A DNA stretch of 64,000 nt from Halocaridina rubra (GCA_037179515.1 JAXCGZ010007687.1:1-64000); one strand, 5' to 3'. Shown: positions 41,334 through 54,258, numbered from the stretch's first letter. Numbers and translations are program-made. Notes: generated from the letters alone by a model not told the origin.

Positions 41334-44234
41334 TTAGTGATGCTTATCATACCTGTCCTTAAAACTATGGATTGAGGTAGCATTAACTACCTCCTCGCTT
41401 AGCGAATTCCAATTATCAACTACTCTTACACTGAAAAAGTATTTCCTTACATCCTGCAAACAAGTTTTCTTCCGAAGCTTCAAACTATGACCTCTAGTTC
41501 TAGAGCCAGCCATATCGAAATATCGATCCCTATCCACTCTATCATAACCATGAAGGAATTTAAAGACTGTCACCATATCCCCCCTTACTCTTCTAGCTTC
41601 GAGTGATGGCAAGTCTAATTCCCTCAGCCTCTCATCATAACCGAGATTGCGTATTTCTGGCACCAGTTTCGTGGCATGTCTTTGAACTTTTTCAAGCTTA
41701 GCTATGTGCTTTTTCAAGTGCGGATTCCAAAAGGGGGCTGCATATTCGAGTTTTGGCCTCACATAGGTTACATAAATATTTCTGAACATTTCCTTGTCCA
41801 TGTGCCTGAAGGCTACCCTTACATTTGATAAGAATGCATATGCTGCCCTTACTACGCCATTTATATGTATTTCTGGAGACAAATCTGCCAATATGTTTAC
41901 TCCTAGATCTCTCTCATTTTCTGTCTCCTGAAGTTGTACTCCAGCCACCGAGTAGTCAAGCTTGGGCCTTCTTGCACTTGTACCCATTCTCATTACCTTA
42001 CATTTTGAGGTATTGAATTTCATTAGCCACTTTTCTGACCACTCATGCAGATTATTTAGATCCTCCTGAAGTTCTCTACCATTGTTCTCGTTTTTTTCTT
42101 TCTTCACAATCTTTGCATCATCTGCAAACATATTCATGAATGAATTTACAGACTCTGGTAGGTCATTTACATATACAAGGAACAAAAGTGGTCCTAAAAC
42201 TGAACCCTGTGGAACTCCACTACTAACTCTTCTCCATTCAGACACTGAGTGTCTTACTCTAACCCTCTGTTCCCTTCCTTCTAAGTAAGTTTTTATCCAT
42301 TCCAAGACATTTCCACCTATTCTAGCCATTGATTGCAGCTTCCTAATAAGTCTCCCATGTGGAACAGTGTCAAACGCTTTCTGGAAGTCTAGGAATATGC
42401 AATCTGCCCAGCCCTCTCTTTCCTGTAAGATTTGGCTTACCTCATCATAAAATTCTAATAAGTTTGTTACTGTTGATCTTCCTTCTCTGAAGCCATGTTG
42501 CCTCACTGACAAAAAGTTGAAGGATTCCAAGTGAAGAGAGATATGTTTCCTTAGTAGTTTCTCCATAAGTTTGCAAACTATGCTGGTCAAGGAAACTGGT
42601 CTATAGTTCAGAGCCGTATCCCTCCTTCCCTTTTTGAAGATAGGTATCACATTTGCTTGTTTCCAGCATCTTGGAATCTCCCCCGACTCCAATGACTCCT
42701 TAAATATGATACTTAGTGCCACTGATATTGTGTTTGCGCATTTTTTAAGCACATGAGGGGATATGTCATCAGGACCTGTAGCTTTATGAACATCTAAATC
42801 CATCAGCGCTTTGCATACCTCTGTGGCTGTAAGGTTGATGTTCTCTAATACCGGCCCTTGAGCTTCTATCACTGCAATCTGAGGGGGTGGGGTATTTTCT
42901 ACTGTAAATACTGACTGAAACTCCTTGTTCAATTCTTTGCAGATCTCTTCGTCCGTCTCAGTGATGCTTCCATCCGCTCTCTTTAGTCTTAAAACCTGTT
43001 CTTTTACCTTCAGTTTTCCTCTGATAAAGCTGTGGAAAAGCTTGGGATTTTCTTTAGCCTTCCTGGTGATGTCCCTCTCATAATCTTTCTCTGCCTCTCT
43101 CCTTTTACTTAGGTAGTCGTTTCTTGCTCTTTTGTAGGTTTGCCAGGCATTTATGTTTTTTCTCCTCCTATACCTTTTCCAGCATTTGTCTCTCCACTCC
43201 TTAGCTCTTTTACACCCATTATCGAACCATTTCTCTCTGGCATGAATTACACCTACTTTGGTGACAGGTATGCAGCAATCTACTATCTTCCCATATTTCT
43301 CACAAAAGATGTCATACATTTCTTGTACAGATTTGTTGAAAAATAAGGTTCTCCAGTCAATAACTGCAAAAAGCTCATTCATTTTGATGTAATCTCCTTT
43401 CTGATAGTTCCTCCTCGTGTCCTCAGTGCCTCTACTCTCAGGAAGAATGTCTTCAATGATATACTCCATCAACAACACACAGTGGTCACTCTTTCCAATT
43501 GGTGGTTCATACTCAATATTTTCAATATCCAACACATTATCTGTGAACACCAGATCAAGTAGTGATGGCTCATCCCCACCCCTGGCTCTTGTTGGTTCCA
43601 TTACATGTTGGTGTAGGAAATTCCCTTGTACGCAATCTAGGAATCTTGCCCCAAAGGAGTCCTCACCACTGTGTGGTTCAAGATTTATCCAATCTATCTC
43701 TTTATGATTAAAGTCTCCCATAATCAAAATCCTACATTTTTTCTCCCGCGCCATGTTAACAACTGAGTTTATGACTTCAATCATACCTATATGACTTTCC
43801 TCATAAATTTCAAGCCTATTTTGGTTCCTTGGTGGGTTGTATACAACAGTTATTATAATGCTCTCTGACCCAGTATTTATGCGAGCAACAAGAAATTCCC
43901 TGAACTCACTTTCTATAGCCAAGTTTATCTCTTCAACTTGAATCCTCTCACTTATGAGCAGTGCTATCCCTCCACCAGTCCTCTCAGATCTTTCGACCCT
44001 TAGTATTCTGAAGCCCTTAGGAAAAACTGTGACACTGTTTATGTCCTCACTCAACTTAGTCTCTGTAATTGCTACTATATCTGCCTTACTGTTGTGAATC
44101 CTATCTTTTAATTCTACTGCCTTACCAGCTAATCCATCAGCATTTGTGTATAACAATCTTAATGAGGCCCCATCCCCTGATCTTCTGTCATTATCTTCTT
44201 TATCTCCCCTTTGTCTGGAATTATTCCGTAACGA
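41334..44234 (-). CDS. L-A ORF2: endonuclease and reverse transcriptase (intact)
   Basis: The frame is open for 966 codons from the proposed frameshift site. The AP-type endonuclease comes first: NADGLAGKAVELKDRIHNSK, VAITETKLSED (catalytic Glu), LIMGDFNHKEIDWINL, GKSDHCVLLM (catalytic His). RT follows: NYRPVSLTSIVCK, HGFREGRSTVTNLLEF, FLDFQKAFDTVPHG, SSGVPQGSVLGPLLFL, and FADDAKIVKK at about 42123-42094 with both catalytic Asps. The C-terminal part has KLEKVQRHATKLVPEIRN. There is no ATG near the start: the first in-frame ATG lies well inside the endonuclease (SHIGMIEV). The protein would nick target DNA and copy element RNA in place. Confidence 0.92.
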   Translation of the reverse strand, partial: SLRNNSRQRGDKEDNDRRSGDGASLRLLYTNADGLAGKAVELKDRIHNSKADIVAITETKLSEDINSVTVFPKGFRILRVERSERTGGGIALLISERIQVEEINLAIESEFREFLVARINTGSESIIITVVYNPPRNQNRLEIYEESHIGMIEVINSVVNMAREKKCRILIMGDFNHKEIDWINLEPHSGEDSFGARFLDCVQGNFLHQHVMEPTRARGGDEPSLLDLVFTDNVLDIENIEYEPPIGKSDHCVLLMEYIIEDILPESRGTEDTRRNYQKGDYIKMNELFAVIDWRTLFFNKSVQEMYDIFCEKYGKIVDCCIPVTKVGVIHAREKWFDNGCKRAKEWRDKCWKRYRRRKNINAWQTYKRARNDYLSKRREAEKDYERDITRKAKENPKLFHSFIRGKLKVKEQVLRLKRADGSITETDEEICKELNKEFQSVFTVENTPPPQIAVIEAQGPVLENINLTATEVCKALMDLDVHKATGPDDISPHVLKKCANTISVALSIIFKESLESGEIPRCWKQANVIPIFKKGRRDTALNYRPVSLTSIVCKLMEKLLRKHISLHLESFNFLSVRQHGFREGRSTVTNLLEFYDEVSQILQEREGWADCIFLDFQKAFDTVPHGRLIRKLQSMARIGGNVLEWIKTYLEGREQRVRVRHSVSEWRRVSSGVPQGSVLGPLLFLVYVNDLPESVNSFMNMFADDAKIVKKEKNENNGRELQEDLNNLHEWSEKWLMKFNTSKCKVMRMGTSARRPKLDYSVAGVQLQETENERDLGVNILADLSPEIHINGVVRAAYAFLSNVRVAFRHMDKEMFRNIYVTYVRPKLEYAAPFWNPHLKKHIAKLEKVQRHATKLVPEIRNLGYDERLRELDLPSLEARRVRGDMVTVFKFLHGYDRVDRDRYFDMAGSRTRGHSLKLRKKTCLQDVRKYFFSVRVVDNWNSLSEEVVNATSIHSFKDRYDKHH

Positions 44235-45238
44235 AAATTTTTCTTCTCTTCTTCATTTCTTTCATCATTTAACCTTCTTGCCTCTTGCAACAAGTTTTTG
44301 ATCTTTCCCATCTCTTCCTGTGTTCTGTATCGTCTAATGAACACTTCTTTGCATTCTTGAAGGTCTTTTAGACTTTTTTTTCTCAACAATATTTCCCTAC
44401 ATGTCTCCCCTCTCTCAAAGGTTACTTTTGTTGGTCTCGGCTTTCCTTCCCTCGAATATTTACCTAGTTGGTGTATGTTTACAATATCCTCAGGACCACA
44501 TACTACTCCAAGCTTTCTTATCAGGCCTACAACGTTAGCTTTATTTTCTTCAAGTCTCCCCTGCCATGTTGGCTCCTGGGATTCACTTATGCCTGAGATT
44601 ACCACTGTCTTCTCCTTATCAAGTGCCTGTCTGATGAGTGGGTTTGCCCTTTCCATCACAACGTCTTTCATTTTTTCGATTACTGTCTCTTTATAGTCAA
44701 CTGTTTGTATGTTTTCCAGTGCCACCACCTTTACAGCCTCTTTTACTGCCACATTCCCCTTTAGTGCATCAGCAAAGGACGTTTTCATGGCATCATTTTC
44801 CATATTCAGCTCCTGGAACTCTTTTCTGAACTGTTCAATGTTTTCCTTAATCTGAACATTCCAAGCAGCAATCTCGTCTCTCTCAGAAGATAGCAGTGAA
44901 CTAACATCTAATTCCTTTAGGTTGTCATTTAGCTGTTTGTTTTTATCTTCTTGATTAGAAATTCTAGATTCTAGTTGACTCTTTTCCCCTTCCAGCTTCT
45001 TTATTCTTTTTTCTAGTTCCTTTCTCTCCTGCCCTTGTGCCTTATTTGCTTCCTCCAAAGATCTTATTTGTTCTCTGAGTGTTTCATTCTCTTTCATTTC
45101 TCCATCCATATTCCGAATTTTATCATCAAGGCTTGTAACCATTTCCTCTAACTTCTTGATTCTCTGTTTAAGTCCTCTGATGACTACCCCTTCTCCCGAC
45201 CCATGGGTGGGAGAGGTTTGGGACAGAGATGGCTTCAT
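44159..45238 (-). CDS. L-A ORF1: coiled-coil RNA-binding protein (intact)
   Basis: 359 codons from the ATG at 45238 to the TAA at 44161-44159. Residues about 22-115 are a charged coiled coil with leucine heptads (LKQRIKKLEEMVTSLDD, QERKELEKRIKKLEGEK). Residues about 205-300 look like an RRM-type fold of L2/L1 ORF1 proteins: KTVVISGISESQEPTWQG, LIRKLGVVCGPEDIVNIHQL, then RPTKVTFERGETCREILLRK. The C-terminus is basic. Such proteins form trimers on the element RNA and act as nucleic-acid chaperones. Its last 24 codons overlap ORF2. The upstream UTR is pyrimidine-rich. Confidence 0.88.
   Translation of the reverse strand: MKPSLSQTSPTHGSGEGVVIRGLKQRIKKLEEMVTSLDDKIRNMDGEMKENETLREQIRSLEEANKAQGQERKELEKRIKKLEGEKSQLESRISNQEDKNKQLNDNLKELDVSSLLSSERDEIAAWNVQIKENIEQFRKEFQELNMENDAMKTSFADALKGNVAVKEAVKVVALENIQTVDYKETVIEKMKDVVMERANPLIRQALDKEKTVVISGISESQEPTWQGRLEENKANVVGLIRKLGVVCGPEDIVNIHQLGKYSREGKPRPTKVTFERGETCREILLRKKSLKDLQECKEVFIRRYRTQEEMGKIKNLLQEARRLNDERNEEEKKNFRYGIIPDKGEIKKIMTEDQGMGPH
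44234..44240 (-). promoter_or_regulatory. Candidate -1 ribosomal frameshift site (A AAT TTT)
   Basis: On the minus strand the ORF1 codons at this point are AAA AAT TTT CGT. The heptamer A AAT TTT fits the X XXY YYZ rule for -1 slippage, in the ORF1 phase. Slipping back one base enters exactly the ORF2 frame (TCG TTA CGG ...), which then stays open to 41334. Upstream the -1 frame is closed by a TGA at 44255-44253. ORF1 stops 72 bases downstream. No downstream pseudoknot was demonstrated. Confidence 0.6.
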
Positions 45239-45290
45239 TTTTATGTTCTCCCTCTCACAGAATATAGAAAGAAGACGAGAAAGAGGAAAA

Positions 45291-45662
45291 AAAAAAAAGA
45301 AAAGAGAAAAACTTCTAATTTACCTTCACACAGAATTTTTATATCTCCATATAAGTGCTATTTAGTGACTCAGTTTGTCTCCCTTCTGGTAACACACATC
45401 TTAACTTAAAAACTTGACCATGGTAATTTAAGTATAAAAAGAAAAAGAAAAACAAAAGTCAAACCTGAAGGAAAATTCGAATTTGTGTTCGAGGTGGCAC
45501 CCACCTGTTTCTGTTATATATTCTTCCTAACTGATAAACTGACTTGCTAACCAAGATATGTTATCACGGGATTTAGACTTTACATTTAACTCAATATATA
45601 TACAAAATAACAAAATAGCAAACGAGAAAGCTAAAAGAAAAGCAAAAAAAAAATGAAGAAAA
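45291..45662. other. Unassigned spacer between L-A copies d and e
   Basis: AT-rich with several A-runs, no frame of note. Part may be LINE 5' UTR, but it does not match the sequence upstream of copy b ORF1. Confidence 0.4.
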
Positions 45663-45701
45663 TGTATGTATGTATGTATGTATGTATGTATGTATGTATG
45701 T
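45663..45701. repeat. (ATGT)n microsatellite at L-A copy e 3' end
   Basis: About nine ATGT units lead into GTGATTACCTAATTG, the L-A tail. The arrangement is the same as at 41211-41243. Confidence 0.92.
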
Positions 45702-47573
45702 GATTACCTAATTGTGATTACCTAATTGTGTTTACGGGAAAGAGCCCAAAGCTCGTATCTTCCCGTCTCCTGATCGGTTCCATTTTAGACTTAGTGATAC
45801 TTATCGTACCTGTCCTTAAAACTTTGGATTGAGATAGCATTAACTACCTCCTCGCTTAGCGAATTCCAATTATCAACTACTCTTACACTGAAAAAGTATT
45901 TCCTTACATCCTGCAAAGAAGTTTTCTTACGAAGCTTCAAACTATGACCTCTAGTTCTAGAGCCAGCCATATCGAAATATCGATCCCTATCCACTCTATC
46001 ATAACCATGAAGGAATTTAAAGACTGTCACCATATCCCCCCTTACTCTTCTAGCTTCGAGTGGTGGCAAGTCTAATTCCCTCAGCCTCTCATCATAACCG
46101 AGATTGCGTATTTCTGGCACCAGTTTCGTGGCATGTCTTTGAACTTTTTCAAGCTTAGCTATGTGCTTTTTCAAGTGCGGATTCCAAAAGGGGGCTGCAT
46201 ATTCGAGTTTTGGCCTCACATAGGTTACATAAATATTTCTGAACATTTCCTTGTCCATGTGCCTGAAGGCTACCCTTACATTTGATAAGAATGCATATGC
46301 TGCCCTTACTATGCCATTTATATGTATTACTGGAGACAAATCTGCCAGTATGTTTACTCCTAGATCTCTCTCATTTTCTGTCTCTTGAAGTTGTACTCCA
46401 GCCACCGAGTAGTCAAGCTTGGGCCTTCTTGCACTTGTACCCATTCTCATTACCTTACATTTTGAAGTATTGAATTTCATTAGCCACTTTTCTGACCACT
46501 CATGCAGATTATTTAGATCCTCCTGAAGTTCTCTACCATTGTTCTCGTTTTTTACTTTCTTCACAATCTTTGCATCATCTGCAAACATATTCATGAATGA
46601 ATTTACAGACTCTGGTAGGTCATTTACATATGCAAGAAACAAAAGTGGCCCTAAAACTGAACCCTGTGGAACTCCATTACTAACTCTTCTCCATTCAGAC
46701 ACTGAGTGTCTTACTCTAACCCTCTGTTCCCTTCCTTCTAAGTAAGTTTTTATCCATTCCAAAACATTTCCACCTATTCTAGCCATTGATTGCAGCTTCC
46801 TAATAAGTCTCCCATGTGGAACAGTGTCAAACGCTTTCTGGAAGTCTAGGAATATGCAATCTGCCCAGCCCTCTCCTTCCTGTAAGATTCGGCTTACCTC
46901 ATCATAAAATTCTAATAAGTTTGTTACTGTTGATCTACCTTCTCTGAAGCCATGTTGCCTCACTGACAAAAAGTTGAAGGATTCCAAGTGAAGAGAGATA
47001 TGTTTCCTTAGTAGTTTCTCCATAACTTTGCAAACTATGCTGGTCAAGGAAACTGGTCTATAGTTCAGAGCCGTATCCCTCCTTCCCTTTTTGAAGATAG
47101 GTATCACATTTGCTTGTTTCCAGCATCTTGGAATCTCCCCCGACTCCAGTGACTCCTTAAATATGATACTTAGTGCCACTGATATTGTGTTTGCGCATTT
47201 TTAAGCACATGAGGGGATATGTCATCAGGACCTGTAGCTTTATGAACATCTAAATCCATCAGCGCTTTGCATACCTCTGTGGCTGTAAGGTTGATGTTCT
47301 CTAATACCGGCCCTTGAGCTTCTATCACTGCAATCTGAGGTGGTGGGGTATTTTCTACTGTAAATACTGACTGAAACTCCTTGTTCAATTCTTTGCAGAT
47401 CTCTTCATCCGTCTCAGTGATGCTTCCATCCGCTCTTTTTAGCCTTAAAACCTGTTCTTTTACCTTCAGTTTTCCTCTGATAAAGCTGTGGAAAAGCTTG
47501 GGATTTTCTTTAGCCTTCCTGGTGATGTCCCTCTCATAGTCTCTCTCTGCCTCTCTCCTTTTACTTGAGTGTG
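45702..47573 (-). mobile_element. LINE L-A copy e (5'-truncated)
   Basis: The 3' tail is at 45702 and the 5' truncation near 47573, inside the linker before RT (at YLSKRREAE). Sequence is close to copies d and f. ORF2 is open except for one single-base loss. Confidence 0.92.
45791..47573 (-). pseudogene. L-A copy e ORF2 fragment with one frameshift
   Basis: Two overlapping frames join at the run of T at 47200-47204: copy e has five T where copies d and f have six (42744-42749 and 51283-51288 regions), so one base was lost in the Lys codons of VLKKCANT. Downstream the RT is open: SNGVPQGSVLGPLLFLAY, FADDAKIVKKVKNENNG, and so on to 45791. The endonuclease is absent through truncation. Apart from the single base it is as well preserved as copy d. 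Confidence 0.9.
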
Positions 47574-47931
<358 letters not shown>

Positions 47932-48156
47932 GTCTTTCAATATACATAAACCACTTTTCCCCTATAAGGTGAGTGGTTAAGTAAAGAAATAATGCTCTGA
48001 CTTTCTGGGAAGAGAAAGTACAGAGAAGGGGTTTCCCATTCCCTTTGCTCTGCTCCACTTAGTCTACTCTTACGACACGCAAGGGAACACGGAGGAAGTA
48101 TTCTAGCCCCCCTTCCTCAGGAGCTCATATATATTTATATGTGAGTGTGGACATGT

Positions 48157-48162
<6 letters not shown>

Positions 48163-48246
<84 letters not shown>
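48163..48246. repeat. (TA)n microsatellite
   Basis: About 42 uninterrupted TA units. Confidence 0.97.
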
Positions 48247-48252
<6 letters not shown>

Positions 48253-48339
48253 GCATGTCTATGTGTATCAAGAATTACTATCATTGATTCGTAACTCTAT
48301 CTATATACAAAAGCTGTAGTAATGATGATGGTGGTGATG

Positions 48340-48374
48340 ATGATAATAATAATACCAATAATAATGATAATAAC

Positions 48375-48471
<97 letters not shown>
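48340..48471. repeat. (AAT)n microsatellite
   Basis: About 36 clean AAT units with a degenerate start (GATAATAATAATACC). The poly-Tyr frame on the minus strand is a by-product. 48475-48800 is unassigned, with TGTATG-rich stretches at 48590-48645. Confidence 0.97.
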
Positions 48472-48801
48472 GATTAAGATGACGTAATTCTCTCTCATGT
48501 ACTTAATTTGAAGGGTAGAGAGAGGGAAGGGTTTTCAGTCTTTCCTTATCTTTTCCTTCCAAATTTCTCTTCCATTAGATGGTGCTGTGTTTATGTGTGT
48601 ATATATGTATGTATGTGTGGGTGTATATGTGTATGTATATGCAAGTGATTACATGCAATTTCTTTTTCGGGGCCTTGCACTGCCCTGTTTCTGGACTCTC
48701 AGTGCTCGGACTGTTTGTTCAACCTGTCCTTTTCCCTTGTTGTGTCACCCTCAGATGACAATGATGTGTATGAGTATGCATGTATGAATCTTTATCTGTG
48801 G

Positions 48802-49621
48802 AAACAAACAAACAAACAAACAACATTTATTTCCATTTTGTACAATGGTTATTCAACATTAATAGTAACTTATAAGTAGACATGTAATTAAAATAATAAA
48901 TAAGAGGGTTAGACATATAGTTAAATTAAATGTAGCTTTCATAGAAAATAATAATGCTGTAATAAAAATGTTAACAATAATGTTAATAATAAAGTATTAA
49001 GTATGCCACTAGAGACAGGATCATCATTATTGGCATCATTTCCACATTTGTTTCCTTACAATGAGAATAATTAGTTCTTAATGAGCAGCAACTATTTGTC
49101 CAAAAGAAAACTATGTAGTTTGCCTTTGAAAGCTGTGAAGGAGGATGCATTTTTAAGATGCTCTGGAATATTATTCCAGAGTGTTGGCCCTTTGATAGTG
49201 ATCATCTTTGAACCTGCTTCTGTGTTTGTTCTGTGAATAAAGAGCTCACTGCTCTGTCTTGTGTTGGTTCCCCTTATATCCCTGACTGTTTTTAAATCAA
49301 ATAGCCAGCTAGGATAATGATGGTCCAAAATTTTGAATACAAAAACATAAATAGCATAAGCGACCTTATTTTCTGCCCGCAGCCACCCAAGTTTATTGAG
49401 AGCTGGTGTGATGTGGTATATTTTCTTATTCCTCCCAGGGCAACTCGAGCTGCAAAATTAATAAGCTTCTGTATTCTGTTTATCTGAGTCTAAGTGGTAG
49501 CTCCCCAATTAGTTGTGCAGTAATTAATGTGACTTAGGGCTAGAGATTCAACAACAGTTATTCGAGTGGTAGTCTCAAAATTGCCTTTTATACGTGATAA
49601 GTACATTAATGTTCCTGTAAC
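48802..49621 (-). mobile_element. LINE L-B copy 3 (3' end only)
   Basis: On the minus strand: RT C-terminus (LALSHINYCTTN, FAARVALGG, KYTTSHQLSIN-type sequence), HHYPSWLFDLKTVRDIRG, then LWNNIPEHLKNASSFTAFKGK ending at the stop at 49092. The 3' UTR follows, with GGAAATAAATG reading into a (GTTT)n tail at 48802-48823. It is truncated near 49621. Several codons differ from copies 1, 2 and 4, and one substitution creates a stop near 49490. Confidence 0.85.
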
Positions 49622-49770
49622 TAATAACTCCTTTTGCTGAAATGAATACCTCACACTCTCACACACTCTTTCTCTCCTGTAGATATATGTGACTATGAGG
49701 CCCCAGTGGCATTCCTATTGCTTATCTAATTAGTCTTGCATATATGAGTATATGCATGCATATGAATATA

Positions 49771-51717
49771 TATATGTACATGTGATTACCTAATTGTGAT
49801 TACCTAATTGTGTTTACGGGAAAGAGCCCAAAGCTCGTATCTTCCCGTCTCCTGATCGGTTCCATTTTTAGACTTAGTGATACTTATCATACCTGTCCTT
49901 AAAACTATGGATTGAGGTAGCATTAACTACCTCCTCGCTTAGCGAATTCCAATTATCAACTACTCTTACACTGAAAAAGTATTTCCTTACATCCTGCAAA
50001 CAAGTTTTCTTACGAAGCTTCAAACTATGACCTCTAGTTCTAGAGCCAGCCATATCGAAATATCGATCCCTATCCACTCTATCATAACCATGAAGGAATT
50101 TAAAGACTGTCACCATATCCCCCCTTACTCTTCTAGCTTCGAGTGATGGCAAGTCTAATTCCCTCAGCCTCTCATCATAACCGAGATTGCGTATTTCTGG
50201 CACCAGTTTTGTGGCATGTCTTTGAACTTTTTCAAGCTTAGCTATGTGCTTTTTCAAGTGCGGATTCCAAAAGGGGGCTGCATATTCGAGTTTTGGCCTC
50301 ACATAGGTTACATAAATATTTCTGAACATTTCCTTGTCCATGTGCCTGAAGGCTACCCTTACATTTGATAAGAATGCATATGCTGCCCTTACTACGCCAT
50401 TTATATGTATTTCTGGAGACAAATCTGCCAATATGTTTACTCCTAGATCTCTCTCATTTTCTGTCTCCTGAAGTTGTACTCCAGCCACCGAGTAGTCAAG
50501 CTTGGGCCTTCTTGCACTTGTACCCATTCTCATTACCTTACATTTTGAGGTATTGAATTTCATTAGCCACTTTTCTGACCACTCATGCAGATTATTTAGA
50601 TCCTCCTGAAGTTCTCTACCATTGTTCTCGTTTTTTACTTTCTTCACAATCTTTGCATCATCTGCAAACATATTCATGAATGAATTTACAGACTCTGGTA
50701 GGTCATTTACATATACAAGGAACAAAAGTGGCCCTAAAACTGAACCCTGTGGAACTCCACTACTAACTCTTCTCCATTCAGACACTGAGTGTCTTACTCT
50801 AACCCTCTGTTCCCTTCCTTCTAAGTAAGTTTTTATCCATTCCAAGACATTTCCACCTATTCTAGCCATTGATTGCAGCTTCCTAATAAGTCTCCCATGT
50901 GGAACAGTGTCAAACGCTTTCTGGAAGTCTAGGAATATGCAATCTGCCCAGCCCTCTCTTTCCTGTAAGATTTGGCTTACCTCATCATAAAATTCTAATA
51001 AGTTTGTTACTGTTGATCTTCCTTCTCTGAAGCCATGTTGCCTCACTGACAAAAAGTTGAAGGATTCCAAGTGAAGAGAGATATGTTTCCTTAGTAGTTT
51101 CTCCATAACTTTGCAAACTATGCTGGTCAAGGAAACTGGTCTATAGTTCAGAGCCGTATCCCTCCTTCCCTTTTTGAAGATAGGTATCACATTTGCTTGT
51201 TTCCAGCATCTTGGAATCTCCCCCGACTCCAATGACTCCTTAAATATGATACTTAGTGCCACTGATATTGTGTTTGCGCATTTTTTAAGCACATGAGGGG
51301 ATATGTCATCAGGACCTGTAGCTTTATGAACATCTAAATCCATCAGCGCTTTGCATACCTCTGTGGCTGTAAGGTTGATGTTCTCTAATACCGGCCCTTG
51401 AGCTTCTATCACTGCAATCTGAGGGGGTGGGGTATTTTCTACTGTAAATACTGACTGAAACTCCTTGTTCAATTCTTTGCAGATCTCTTCATCCGTCTCA
51501 GTGATGCTTCCATCCGCTCTCTTTAGCCTTAAAACCTGTTCTTTTACCTTCAGTTTTCCTCTGATAAAGCTGTGGAAAAGCTTGGGATTTTCTTTCGCCT
51601 TCCTGGTGATGTCCCTCTCATAATCTTTCTCTGCCTCTCTCCTTTTACTTAGGTAGTCATTTCTTGCTCTTTTGTAGGTTTGCCAGGCATTTATGTTTTT
51701 TCTCCTCCTATATGTAC
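49771..51717 (-). mobile_element. LINE L-A copy f with 9-bp target duplication
   Basis: The element spans about 49780-51710. TATATGTAC occurs at 49771-49779 and 51709-51717, a target duplication (its first bases overlap the LINE's own CTATA, so the length is 7-9 bp). The 3' tail carries GTGATTACCTAATTG twice. It is truncated at 5' within the linker before RT. It is almost identical to copy d, sharing variants not seen in copies a or e (KTCLQDV, NATSIHSF, INGVVRAAY). Confidence 0.92.
49874..51710 (-). pseudogene. L-A copy f ORF2 fragment, open
   Basis: No stop through the truncated end at YRRRKNINAW. All RT motifs are intact: GPDDISPHVLKKC, FLDFQKAFDTVPHG, SSGVPQGSVLGPLLFL, FADDAKIVKKVK. It differs from copy d at only a few residues, for example KKVKNENN against KKEKNENN and SIVCKVMEK against SIVCKLMEK. 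It lacks the endonuclease, so it is a dead-on-arrival copy of a very young family. Confidence 0.9.
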
Positions 51718-52649
<932 letters not shown>

Positions 52650-52889
52650 AACCAAGCAAGCACATTACATATGTGAAAACATGAATAATTTTTTTTACCC
52701 CGACCGGGACTCGAACCTAGGACTTATGATTACTAAGTTAAGGCGCTACCACTACACCACAGAAGGTTAAAAGGAATCCAACCTTATAGCTTATATCTGC
52801 TATACTTAGGAATGAACGCATTCTAACTGAATGCCACTATGTTCATATTACAGATTCCCCAACCTCACTCGTGGCTTCATTATGTTTTC
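52650..52889 (-). repeat. tRNA-derived SINE-type repeat, unit 2
   Basis: A near-identical direct copy of unit 1 with the A box at 52759-52749 and B box at 52717-52706. Differences are a TA/T change near 52687 and CTTAGTC/CTAAGTT near 52733. It stops at TTCATTAT near 52885, where the sequence turns into an inverted copy of unit 1's end. Confidence 0.75.
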
Positions 52890-53022
52890 ACATATGTAAT
52901 GTGCTTGCTTGGTTATTTCATGGCCCGAATGAGATTGGGACTTGAATTAAATGCTATAATGAAGCCACGAGTGAGGTTGGGGAATCTATAATATGAACAT
53001 AGTGGCATTCAGTTAGACTGGA
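52883..53022 (+). repeat. Inverted copy of the SINE unit junction
   Basis: 52885-53018 is the reverse complement of about 52547-52682, covering the end of unit 1 and the start of unit 2 (TTTTCACATATGTAATGTGC, GGCCCGAATGAGATTGGG, GTGGCATTCAGTTAGA). Identity is almost complete, so the DNA can form a long hairpin. It ends directly at the Copia-C/R composite. Confidence 0.8.
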
Positions 53023-53935
<913 letters not shown>

Positions 53936-53937
53936 CT

Positions 53938-54226
53938 GACAAGAACCTAAATTAGCTAAAATATCCTCTAATTTTGGTAATTGAAAATTATTTACACAAG
54001 TCTGTGTATTGACATATTTAAAATCTACACAAATTCTTATTTCACCATTGGATTTCCTTACGGGTACAATTGGACTTGACAAATCTCCAGCATGCTCAAC
54101 CTTACTAATTATTTTGTCATTTTCCAAATTTTTCAGTGATTTCTCAATTTTACTCTTATAGTGGTAAGGCACAGAACGAGCTTTAAAGTACTTAGGCACT
54201 GCATTCTTTTTAGCCATAGCTGACAC
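53938..54226 (-). pseudogene. Gypsy-3 RT N-terminal part
   Basis: Reads MAKKNAVPKYFKARSVPYH, then SPIVPVRKSNGEIRICVDFK, the start of the Gypsy RT palm with the DFK/DYK motif. It continues to [14 protein letters not shown] and stops at the TA repeat at 53928. The region is open but lacks the catalytic (F/Y)xDD box, which would lie beyond the break. Confidence 0.78.
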
Positions 54227-54258
54227 TCATAAGTTGTTATTGGGAAATTTTCATCCAC

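Larger units (their letters stand above)
41244..45290 (-). mobile_element. LINE L-A copy d, near full length with both ORFs open
   Basis: An L2/CR1-like non-LTR retrotransposon read on the minus strand: short 5' UTR (to about 45290), ORF1 45238-44159, ORF2 44234-41334 overlapping in the -1 frame, a 3' UTR (TGGAACCGATCAGGAGACGG and following) and a tail with two ATTAGGTAATCACA units. No internal stop was seen in either ORF, so this is the best candidate for a recently active source. The 5' end is uncertain because only the 60 bases before the ORF1 ATG match copy b. Confidence 0.9.

Noticed and set aside
42082..42288. Small plus-strand frames that recur in every L-A copy (about 63-68 codons)
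   Set aside because: They lie antisense to the conserved RT and recur only because the LINE does; no start context or conservation beyond the RT constraint.
48301..48498. Poly-Tyr frame on the minus strand
   Set aside because: It is a translation of the (AAT)n microsatellite.
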